Shown here piece by piece: positions 1 to 12,200 of a stretch of 64,000 nucleotides of DNA. The stretch covers positions 12,763,464-12,827,463 of the forward strand of contig OX459107.1 of NCBI GenBank assembly GCA_949775045.1, given 5' to 3'. Position numbers and translations under genes: made by a program. How positions within the stretch are numbered: the first letter of the stretch is position 1; the number at the start of each line of letters is the position of its first letter. The stretch comes from Metridium senile (lineage: Eukaryota; Cnidaria; Anthozoa; Actiniaria; Metridiidae). The notes below the pieces were generated by a model. The model was not told the DNA's origin, did no database searches, and saw only the letters and a list, made by a program, of their open reading frames with translations.

Positions 1-92
1 GTTTAGCACACATAAACAAAATTTGCATAAGTACAGATTTAAATGTGAAAGTACAGATTTAAATGGGAAAGTACAGATTTAAATGGGAACCT
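1..92 (+). repeat. MITE fragment, same family as 50936-51130
   Basis: The window opens inside a repeat: the words TTTAGCACACAT, AAATTTGCATAAGTACAG and three tandem AGTACAGATTTAAATG units recur at 51075-51120, where they form one arm of an inverted repeat. Only one arm is present here because the window edge cuts the element. Confidence 0.7.
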
Positions 93-429
93 GTTAATAG
101 TAATAATGATCAAATTTACTTTTTGTTCTTGACGAGATTAAAAAAGAGAAACACATGGCATTCCATCTATTCTTCAATCTTGCAAAAACCTTTTTCTATC
201 GCCTATGACAACCTTATTTTGAAATGGCTATATACAACGATATGATTGGTGAAATTCAAATAAACAAATATGTATTGCAATATGATTGGTTAACTTTATA
301 AAAGTGGTCCAGGTCATTTGTTAGTTGAATTCATATTTTATTAGCTAGTCATGGTTGTATAGTTCTTCTTGTTCTAACAAAGATTGTATGCTTCAATAAT
401 TACATGTATGGTGAAAACTGATTGAAGGA
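93..429. other. Non-coding, nothing recognised
   Basis: AT-rich sequence with no ORF of substance. It presumably lies in the FNTA intron that precedes the exon at 3211. Confidence 0.5.
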
Positions 430-2156
430 GCAGAAATGGGGATTAGTGACTATGAAAGTGACTATGATTATGACCATGGTGTTGATGATGATAGTGGTAA
501 TGATGATGATAGTGATGATGATGGTAGTGATGATGATGATAGTGGTAATGATGATGATAGTGGTGTTGATGGTAGTGATGATGGTGATAGTGGTGATGAT
601 GGTAGTGATGATGATGATAGTGGTGATGATAATGATAATGGTGATGATGATAGTGGTGATGATAGTAGTGAGTATGATGATAGTGAGTATGGTGATAGTG
701 GTGAGTATGATGATAGTGGTGATGATGATAGTGAGTATGATGATAGTGAGTATGATAGTAGTGAGTATGATGATAGTGGTGATGATGATAGTGAGTATGA
801 TGATAGTGGTGATGATGATAGTGAGTATGATGATAGTGAGTATGATGATAGTGAGTATGATGATAGTGCGTATGATGATAGTGAGTATGATGATAGTGAG
901 TATGGTGATAGTGGTGAGTATGATGATAGTGGTGATGATGATAGTGAGTATGATGATAGTGAGTGTGATGATAGCGGTGATGATGATGGTGAGTATGATG
1001 ATAATGTGATGATGAAAGTGGTGATAATGATGAAAGTGGTGATAATGATGATAGTGGTGATGATGATGATAGTGGTGATGATGGTAGTGATGATGATGAT
1101 AGTGGTGATGATGATGATAGTGGTGATGATAATGATAGTGGTGATGATGATAGTGGTGATGATAGTAGTGAGTATGATGATAGTGGTGATGATGATAGTG
1201 GTGGTGATGATGATGATAGTGAGTATGATGATAGCGGTGATGATGATAGTGAGTATGATGATAGTGAGTATGATGATAGTGAGTATGATGATAGTGGTGA
1301 TGATGATAGTGGTGATGATGATGATAGTGGTGATGATAGTGGTGATGATAATGATAGTGAGTATGATGATAGTGAGTATGATGAAAGTGGTGATAATGAT
1401 GATAGTGGTGATGATGATGATAGTGGTGATGATGGTAGTGATGATGATGATAGTGGTGATGATGATGATAGTGGTGATGATAATGATAGTGGTGATGATG
1501 ATAGTGGTGATGATAGTAGTGAGTATGATGATAGTGGTGATGATGATAGTGGTGGTGATGATAGTGAGTATGGTGATAGTGGTGATGATGATAGTGAGTG
1601 ATGATAGTGAGTATGATGATAGTGAGTATGGTGATAGTGGTGAGTATGATGATAGTGAGTATGGTGATAGTGGTGAGTATGATGATAGTGGTGATGATGA
1701 TAGTGAGTATGATGATAGTGAGTATGATGATAGTGAGTATGATGATAGTGAGTATGATGATAGTGAGTATGATGATAGTGAGTATGATGATAGTGAGTAT
1801 GATGATAGTGGTGATGATAGTGGTGATGATGATGATGATAGTGGTGATGATAGTGGTGATGGTAGTTGTGATGATAGTGGTGATGATAATGATAGTGAGT
1901 ATGATGATAGTGAGTATGATGATAGTGAGTATGATGATAGTGAGTATGATGATAGTGAGTATGATGATAGTGGTGATGATAGTGGTGATGATAGTGGTGA
2001 TGGTAGTTGTGATGATAGTGGTGATGATAATGATAGTGAGTATGATGATAGTGAGTATGATGATAGTGGTGATGATGATGGTGAGTATGATGATGATAGC
2101 GAGTATGATGATGATAGTATGATGATGATAGTGGTGATGATGATACTGATGATGCA
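430..2156. repeat. GAT/GATAGTGAGTAT minisatellite, 1.7 kb
   Basis: Degenerate tandem array of GATGATAGT and GATGATAGTGAGTAT units. The repeat lengths are multiples of three and lack stops in several frames, so long low-complexity open frames (poly D/S/Y, I/T, V/M, S/L) appear on both strands. They have no domain or codon signal and are not annotated as genes. It sits upstream of an FNTA exon, presumably in an intron. Confidence 0.9.
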
Positions 2157-2854
2157 ATAATTCACATTCAAATGGACCATTCAAATCCATAAAAGATACT
2201 ACAATTAATGACCCATAACACTATGAAACCATCAATAATGTATATTTATTATATGGCTACAATAGTATGCACGCTCTGATTGGCTGATTTCCGGTCTGAT
2301 ATGTTTCCATATGACAACAGTCCAATTTTCGTTTTTTTTCAGGCCGTAAAATTAAAAATAACTTGTGAAGTATTGCAATAAATATTTTGTTAAAGTTTTG
2401 CCTTTTCATACCTTCAAGTGTTTTAAGCCAGTTTAGTTTGTGTGTTTATTCATTCAATAATGAGTGATTCGGCGATAAAATATTTGTAATTTCGTATATC
2501 GCTAAGAAAAAAAGCCATATAATAAACGATTTATTAACCTCGCTTGTTTGATCTGTCCAGAAAAATATCAGACCTCGGTCTTTTTTGTACGGACCTTGCT
2601 GCACTCGTTCCGTACTGTCAAGACCTCGGTCTGATATTTTCCCGTACAGACCTCACGCTCGGTTAATAATCCTTTAATATATATATATAATAAGATATGT
2701 ATTATAACCACATGTATGCAATGATTGCAACCAAAACAAAGAACAAGTCAGGAAATTAGCTGGAATTCTGCAGGAACTAGCAGATGGAGTTTGAACTGAC
2801 ACATTTTCTTTATGTCCCTTATGTCGGATTTCCGTTTTTTTTAATGTATTCCAG
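2157..2854. repeat. Dispersed repeat with imperfect inverted repeat
   Basis: An imperfect inverted repeat has arms near 2531-2583 and 2619-2671, built around AATATCAGACCTCGGTC and TTATTAACCTCGCTTG. The same arm and the preceding GACAACAGTCCAATTTTCG block recur at 42150-42266, so this is a dispersed family. No coding signal was seen. Confidence 0.6.
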
Positions 2855-3210
2855 GTTTACTATGACCCTTATTGAAAAGGTCCCTAATAATTAGAGTGCA
2901 ATGTTTTTGTAATGTATTCTAAATGTAATTATTTCTTTCTGTAGGTTTACTATGACCCTTATTCAAAAGATCCCTAATAATAAATTATTATAGTGCAATT
3001 TTTTTGTAATATAATTACTTCTTTCTGTAGTTTTACTATGACCCTTAATGAAAAGGTCCCTAATAATAAGAGTGCAATGTTTTTGTAATGTATTCTAAAT
3101 GTAATTATTTCTTTCTGTAGGTTTACTATGACCCTTATTGAAAAGGTCCCTAATAATTAGACTGCAATGTTTTTGTAATGTATTCTAAATGTAATTATTT
3201 CTTTCTGTAG
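2855..3210 (+). repeat. Four decoy copies of an FNTA intron-exon junction
   Basis: Tandem units start at 2855, 2945, 3031 and 3121 (86-90 bp each) and run into the true exon at 3211. Each unit starts with a near copy of the first 36 nt of that exon, directly after a pyrimidine-rich YAG acceptor, and ends in AT-rich intron-like sequence. In the exon frame the decoys end in stops soon after P-N-N: TAG in units 1, 2 and 4, and TAA in unit 3. No usable 5' splice site follows each decoy. They look like duplications of a 3' splice site plus exon start. Confidence 0.85.
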
Positions 3211-5359
3211 GTTTACTATGACCCTTATTGAAAAGGTCCCTAATAATGAAAGTGCATGGAACTATCTTAAAGGGTAAGAAGAATATTTTAAATGCAATAT
3301 GGTGCTTATTCATTTCATATACCTATTTCAATTAACGTTGTCCATCTGGAATGGTTGATCTGATACCGATAGGAATTGTGGGAGTTCATTAAATTTCAAA
3401 TACATTGTTTTAATCACACTTGAATGGTGCTGAATTACAGATAACAGTATTTCAGAAGTAAACATTAATATTCAAGTGTGATTATAATAGTGCATTTGCA
3501 GTTTAAAGAGCTCCCACAATTCCTATCGGTCTCAGATCAACCATTCCAGATGGACAACGTTAATTGACATAGGTGTATACATCTCAATGCACTTAACAAT
3601 TATTAAATTGTAATTTTATGTATGAACACCATTTAAGGTGCACTATGCAGCTTACTACTATGTGAATTAATATTTAGTATGTATAAGTATGTATTAGTGT
3701 TCTACAATTGAACGCTAATGATAACCTACACTTAATAAGACCCAAGCATAGAACTAAGAACTACAGTTGTCGTGCATTCTTGGTATGTGCTCCGACTTTG
3801 TGGAATGAACTGCCGAAAGAAGAACGCACCTTCCACAGAATCATTCAAAATAAACTCAAGACATTCCTTTTTAATTCCTAGGTTTTCAGCTTTAATTACT
3901 ATTCTCATCATCATTATTTTCCATATTGTTATTGCAATCAATTATATTACATATTTGTTACTTTTTCCATATTAATTGTAATGGGACTGAGATTTATGTA
4001 GTGCGCTAACAATTAAATTATTATTATTAAAGAAAGAAAGTAGTAACTAGCTTTGATCATTATCAACATATCAAAGAATTGCCTAAAAAAGTTGTCCTTC
4101 GTTTGCATGCCATATTTGGTGTTCTTACCTTATTTGGTAGTGTCGATAGAACAGTTTTTCGCTTTTTCTCCGTTATTTTTAGTCCAAACTTGTTAAAAAC
4201 TTCCAGATATCATAGATTTGACTGTTTCTTTCAGTTGGCCATTTTAAAACAGTTCAGAAACGAGGCTTAAAGCAGGAAGCCAAAATTTATGAAAATGCAC
4301 AGGGATCCCACACGAAGGACAACAATTGTTTGATATGGAATTTTAATACAGTTGAATTTAATTGTTTTATAAGTACAAATTTCAATACAGCTATTGTTTC
4401 ATTCTAAAAAAAAACCATGTGTTTTGTTTTTTGTTATTGATAATCTAATTGTGTTTATTTCCTTTCTTGTATGTCATGTAATTGTTTTTACTGTCAGCGG
4501 AAATTGATTCCATTACTTCATAATTAAAAAAAATAAGATCTAATTGCTTTTGTCATCATAAATCACTAAGTGTGACAATCTATCAATTTGATTTGTCTTT
4601 TTGATATTTGTGGTTCAAATATTTCTGTAGTGGGTGAGATTTTTGAAATACTAACATGTCATTAACACTACTTAGCTATCATGCGCCGCCAACCTCAAAT
4701 ATAATTATAACAACCACTAAACCAAAAGTATTACAAAGGTTATATCTTGAACAAATATTTTACCTACATTTTTTACTCTTTTATTTTTTATATCTAGATA
4801 ATATTTTATCTTTAACAAATATTTTACCTACATTTTTACTCTTTTATTTTTTTATATCTAGATAATATTTTATCTTTAACAAATATTTTACCTACATTTT
4901 TACTCTTTTATTTTTTTATATCTAGATAATATTTTATCTTTAACAAATATTTTACCTACATTATTTACTCTATTGCTTTTTATATCTAGATAGTGACAAT
5001 ATTATATCCAATGAAATAATTTAAAAAAAATTGCTACTGTGGAATAATTCATATATACCAAATTTTGGAGACTATCAGTCACTATCAAAGACAATTTGCC
5101 TTGTATTGAGTTATTTTTTCCTTTTGTATTTGATGTTTCTGTTTGAATTGTAGTTTTGTTGTTTTCCGCTAATAATATTATGATAAAAATTGTGGGATTG
5201 TGAAGGTTTCAATATGCACGTTAGTCAGTTAACACTGTTGTTATTAGTAAAATGGATTATTGCCTAGAAATGAAAATGTTCACAATACTCATTGCATGTA
5301 AACTAAGAAAATGAAAGTTTAGATAAATGATACAATAATATTAATGATGATGATGATGG

Positions 5360-5452
<93 letters not shown>

Positions 5453-5564
5453 GTCTATTTAAAATTACTAGGGAATTGCTTAGAATTAATTCTGCAGTTT
5501 CACTAAGAGATACACTTGTAAACAAGTCAAAGTTTAAATAAACGAAATAATAATAATTATAATA

Positions 5565-5595
<31 letters not shown>

Positions 5596-8500
5596 TTATA
5601 ATAATAATAATAATAATAATAATAAAATAATAACAATAACTTTATTTCACAATAATTATAATAACAATAACAAAGAAGACAATAATAGTAATGATTAATT
5701 ATAATGTTAAAACGGGCGATATTAAAGGATCTAAAAAAAAACAAACAATTTTAAAATATGTAAAAAATTATTAAAATTATTAAGAAGATAAATATTTAAA
5801 AATAAATCAATTGATTTCTGTTGTATTTACATTAAGTTTAAAATCAAATAAAAAGTCATTGTTTTTATAAAAAGGGACTCGTGACCCACGTACACATAGA
5901 TTAATGGATCTAAGTATTTCAAAAGATAGTTTTGTTCTTATGTATGTGATTGTTTCTGCATATGGCTCGTTCGTTTTCCTTGAAATCTTCTCTGCCAGCG
6001 CCTTTAGAAACATTTGACACTCTGTACCCATACCACCATTCGTTCCAAAGACCAAAGGGGTAAAACTTCCCATTTCCACATCCAGGATCCTTTCTTCATA
6101 TTTTCGTTTCTTTTCTTTCTCCTGTTCTTTAAAGATCGTCGAGGTAGACTTGTTCTGGTTACATTTGGAGTTTACATGCGATACACGTACGTCAAAGAAT
6201 GCTGTAACTCCTCGTTGCCAGAAGCCACCCGCCTTAATATCAAGGCGTGCGTCTTGACTTGTGGTGGTTGATTTAAGCTTGAATTTCTCGTCGTTGAGAG
6301 GAATGAGCTTAGGTTCCGCTTGAACGTTATGGCACACTTTGCATAATAACGTTGTCAGAAGATCTCGAACATTATCATGCCTTTGGGCCACAAAGCCTCC
6401 TTTCTTGCACGACAGGGCGTGGTTAACGTTAAAGGGCGAGCCACATGGGCAGGCGTTTGGCAAATCATGTAAAGGCAAGTTGTAGCGTAATCGAAGGGCA
6501 TCCCTGAATTCTTGCTTATTTAAAACTAGACCCTGCTCTTCAAATGGTATAGCGTTCAGCCAATTACTAGAACCTTTATCTCTTGCTTGGGTGATTTGAC
6601 GAAGCAGATCAGGTGGTAAAGATGCATCTATCTGTTCAATCTTTATCCTTGAGTTCTCCGCTTTAACTGATTGTTGTTGTTTTTTAATGCCTTCAGTTTC
6701 CAAATCAGCTATTAAAGTTTGGCTAATAATAGCATCAGAATGTGATGCTGTTATAATCTTTGATGCGGAGTATTGTTGAGGCGAGTCTTCCTCTAGGCAA
6801 GGTATGCCTAAACCTCCCTGGGCGGGACGCATCGACAGGATCCCAGATAAATCTTTAGGTAGAGGCTCTGTCTGTCCAAAAAGTGCCGGAAGAAGCATCT
6901 CATTAATCACTTCATCAATGGGTTCTATGTAGTCTTCAAAAGAGTCAATTGTCCGCATAAAATAGGTGAACTTATTCCTATACCCTTTCGTAAATGCAAT
7001 GTAGGCAGATTGTGGTTGGTTCTTAGCAATCTCAGCTAGCGTTTCAAGTTCATCTTTCCATTTTGAGATCTTTTCATTACAAAATGTATCTTTGTAGCTC
7101 TTTGATCCTATCACTGCTCCAAGATGTCGTTTACCTTCACTGGTTATATTAACCTCACTTCCAAAAACAAGCTTTGCCTCTGTAGCCAAAGATTCCGACT
7201 TTGTAATCAACCAACTCTTTGATCCGTTTACAAGATAGCCATACTTCAAGCCCTCTTTTTCAAGGTATTTATACCAATCAAATAAAGATAAAATTTGACC
7301 GGCTCCAGCAGAATCATCAGCCAGCCACACTTGCTTCACTGTAGGTATGGAATTTCTCAATGCTTGGATGATTATGGATGTATTGACTGAATACCATGGC
7401 ATTGCTAAAGGGTCACCTTGAGTTGTGCCTTCTTGTGACAAGATCTCTCCTCCTCCACATATGAATAATCTCGATGAACTTCTATAGGTGTTGATGACAT
7501 ATAAGGATATTTCCTTGAATTTAATCTGGATATTATGCATTGCTGCTAAGCGATTCATCTGATTGAAGGCATTAGTTGCGTCAATTAATAAAACTGCATC
7601 TGTGTCCTCCTCTTCAAAAATGCTGTTCATTGCATGTATAGCTGCTTCAGCACCCCCGCTAAATCCAGCGCATACTTGAAGTGGACCTGCTGCTTCCTTT
7701 AGCTCTTCCTTGAAAAAATTGGATATTATCTTTCCAATTATCCGCCGTAGCACCTCTCCAACGCCTATTGGCCGCACACCTGGGTCTTTATTCAATGGTA
7801 TCAGCCTGCATGATGTATAACCTTCCAATAGTGAGGGATGATAAGAGAAAGTTAACAGATTTCTAGTCATAGTGGCTACTTCCTCTCTCAGCTGCTTCCC
7901 CTCGATGTTGAAATTCTTTGAGCAAAGTATCCTGCGATAAAGTTCTGCATCCATACCTGATGGTCCCGCAGATCCCTTCGTCTTCATAGCGGCATTATAG
8001 ATCATCTGCTCGTCGATTAACTCAAAAATCCCAGGAGGGGTGACATCTAAGGGGCCATATAGCAGACTTTCATCTACAATGTCAGCGGATGGTGGGTGTT
8101 TCTTTTTCAGTTCTTCTATTACAGCAGGTGAGAGGGGCAGAATTCCCGATGAAGTCTCTCTATCCAGAACCTTCAAAGCAGCGGATATTTTCCCTTGCAT
8201 GATAAGTTTAGCAAAAACTTTCGAGATGTCATCCATAGATCTTGCTTTTCTAGACGAGTTAAACCTGGCCTGTATAAATCTAACTTCTTTCATGAGAATA
8301 GACAGATCTCCTTGCCTCCATAATGATAATCTGCGCTCTATCGCGGTACTGTGCTCTTTGCTTTTTGAAGTAGCTGAAGGCTTTTGTAAAATAATTGAGG
8401 GAAGGACCATAAATGCTTTCAAAGCAATTTGATTTAGATCAGCGTTGGTATTAAACTGCTTTAACCAGTATGTTAGCTCGGCTACAAAATCTTTCCCAGC

Positions 8501-9172
8501 TTTACCAGAAGGTATGTTGAAAATGTTCCTTTTGAAATGAACAATTTCTTCATAGATGTAATTTATTTCCTTGCAAAAGCCATCATACGTTAAATTTCCC
8601 CATGACTTCTCTTTAATTTGGGATGGTAAAATATCAAAAGCAGGTAAGTTTGGTTGTATTATTCCTTGGTTATTGTCATCTTGCTCATTTAGCTCTTCAT
8701 AAGGCGTCTCAAGGGATTGCGATATTGTAGTATGTAAATTTCTAGATGGTCTTGGTTGACTAGTCGCATATTCACCCTCATTATCTCCAAGATTATCAGT
8801 AATTCCTGCAATTTCTTGTGTTTCCTGCGTTGAAATCGTAGTGTTTGAGGAGTCTTGAGATTTTTCGATTCGTGAGGCTTGGTCTCTCAAATTTTGGCAT
8901 GTCAAACCGAGGTTTTCATAGCCCATTTCTTCCCAAAGCTCCTTCATTACCAGAGTATAGCCTTTCTTTCGGCCATTTTGGTTGAGCGGTTGATCATTGG
9001 AAATTATTTCTTGTGCTCTTATTTTGCATTGAAAAACATCACTGTTCATCTTCTCTGTCCATTTGATTCGTTTTCCTTTCTTCGACATTGTTTTTAAAGG
9101 CTAAATTATGGCAGAAAGTAAAGATATTACGGAGAGCAAAGGGACACGTCTTAACCGTCCGACGCCATTATG

Positions 9173-9237
<65 letters not shown>

Positions 9238-12200
9238 TAATACTAATAAAGTGGAATTCCTTAAATAAATAAAATGAAGTTAATTATCACCAAAAAAATA
9301 TTTGTTTTCTCACTAGAGATAATACATTATCTTTCTTTAAAAAAACTGTAACTATTATGAATAGAGAAAATAACTGTAAAATTTTGTTTTAATTTATTTA
9401 TCACATGATTTGTGTTCTTATCTGTAATATTTATTTGCTACTTATATATAAAACTACACACCAAAAACAACATCCTTTGAATTACTTAAAAATCCAATTA
9501 AAACATACACACTAAGTATTTAAGGAAGGTAAACAGAGCATGTCTATCCTTAGAGAGAAATTATAATTGCAAATGATCTATACAAGATATGTATAGGATA
9601 AACAATGGTAAGTCAAAGACAAGCCATTGTACATCTCATACAGATTGGACTTGAATATTGTATAGTACTTATAAAAGTCCAACGTTAGTTCTTTCATATT
9701 TTACTAAAATTGTCAAGATAAAAGTAAATCTGGTCTAGAAAATGCAACTTCAAACTTATGCAAATCAGGACGATTTTGTATCTAAAATACAACCTTAGTC
9801 ATGGACATGATTTCTTTTGTAAAATTCTCATTAATTATCCATGAATTTTATAACACTTCATAAAAAGAGTTTGAGGTTAGTGACATGTTCCTTTGTTGAG
9901 AGATTTTAAACATTCATTCAATAAGTTACATTTGTCACTTTATATATAAAATAGTTCTTCTAGTAAACACAGTTTGTAACTTTTATAGAAGAGACATTGA
10001 TATCATTCATGTAAAGATGTCTTGAGAGTTTAATTAGAGCCATTATTCCACTTGATAGGATTACTATTATGTACTATGTACATATGACCTTTTATTCCTG
10101 TGCGTTTTCCTGTCCACTGAGTGGCCATGCCTTTGCTTTGATATGAAGTGACTCAAACCCTTGCATCAATTCTTATACTCTGAAATCGAAAAATGGCAAC
10201 CAATTTGATTAACTCTTGTTCTTTACTGGCTAGCCTTTCATACATTTGAAAACTCTTTTGTGTTCCAATGTGCAGGGAATATGAGGCTAGCCTGTCAAGA
10301 ACAATAGCTTGTCACCATATTTCCATTTGGTCTATCTTTCTGTAATCTAATCCTACATGCTAATTAGATTACAAACCACACCTTGTCTTACAGTGGGTCC
10401 ACTCAACTGCACCCATACTTACATAAGTACACTCTTAATTTAAACTCACTGGTGAAAATTGGTTATTTTGGTGAAAACATCGAAAAAAGCTGTCAAAATA
10501 CATACAGAAAATACTATCAAAGATAAGGAAACATTATGGAGAGCAGACAGTTTTGCAAAGTTGGAGGATCATGGGATTGTTCACAAAAATGTGTAAAATG
10601 TGTAAAAATGTTAAAATTTATATGTAAAAATATTATTTTATGTAGTGTTTACAACATGAGCGGCCGTGTTGTATCGCCGATACAACATGGACGCGAATGT
10701 TGTAAACTACTTAAAAAATGTCTAGGTAAGCTCTTTCATATTTGACCAAAATTTTCAAGATTAAAATAAATTTTGCCATAAAATTACCAGTTAAAACTTA
10801 TGCAAATCAGGATATACAACACTAGTGTTGTATCAGATTTACAACACTCGTCATGGTCATGGTTTCTTTTGAAAATGTCTCAATTATTCATGAATTTTTT
10901 AAGTAAAAATAGAGGATATTACATGGGCGTGTGGAGATATGAATTTCCTCTTCAAGTGTTGAAATGATCTTTCACGAGTGAGCTAGCACAGTGAACAAAT
11001 GAGAATTTTTTAACACGAGAAGATAAATTTGTATCTCCAAGCGACCATGTAATGTTCTGTTCTTTATATAATTATCAATGAAAAGAAAAGAAAACTTTTT
11101 TTGACAGAAGAATTTTTCGGTAAAACTGTGTAACCATAGTGATGATATAATTTTCACATGTGATAATAACAAATATGTGATAATATCAAATTTCTTAAAC
11201 AGAGAAATATAGGTATTCCATTGACAATTATTATAATAATATTCTTTTTGTTTATTGTTTCAAAAAATAAATTTCCCTTATTAATATTAATAAGCTTTTA
11301 AGATATTAGTAAAATAAGTAAAACAAAACAACAAATTCAAACAATTTACATGTCAAAACAAGTAAGATAAGTAAACTTTATACACTTTATACATTAGAAA
11401 GAGTTACATTTACTGGCATTTCTGACATGTATAATACCCGGCATAGTCAATCGAACAATATCGAACGCAATCGAATTCAATCGAATGATTGGATTCGATT
11501 GCATTCGGCAATCTAATGAAATCGAATTCACAAAAATTTTTGAGAAATTCGATTGGGTTCGATTGCAAGCAAAACACATTTTCAAGATTAATTTAGAGTT
11601 GTAACTAGAGCTATGCAAACGGCTTCTTTAAAAAAATACTGTTTTATTATCATAATTTATATATATATTACTGTAAATTTATGGTACTAAATTGCAATCA
11701 ACCATTCTATTGTTCAGAAATCGAATGCAATCATCGAATTCACAATTTTTTTGGCGTTTGATTTCGTTCGAGTACCGAATGCAATCGAATCCAATCATAT
11801 GATTGCGTTCGATTGTATTCAATTTCCGAATCATTATTGACTATGCCGGGATAATAGAAATATTTTAATTTGTGCTGCGATCATTAAATTATGATGAAAT
11901 ACTTGATAAAAAATAGAAATAGCATTAGAAAATCCTGAAAAAAACCTGCATAAGTCATCATCATAATATTTCATAACAAAAGTATCTGATAATTATATTT
12001 TTGATAAATAATAAATTAGTTAGTGAATGTATTAAGATAATGAGCAATACATGAATAATTAAAATTGTAGTCAGATGTGTTGTGCATACATCTTATTCTT
12101 GTTTCTAAATTGTCAAATCCAATCCAGCTGATGACATGAATGGAACCCAGGGGTAGGCCCTCTTACTTTTCTCGCTTCACCAAGCCCCCCACATTCCCCC

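Noticed and set aside
400..2190. Very long open frames on both strands (up to 596 codons)
   Set aside because: They translate a GAT-type minisatellite in several frames at once; no domain, splice or codon signal.
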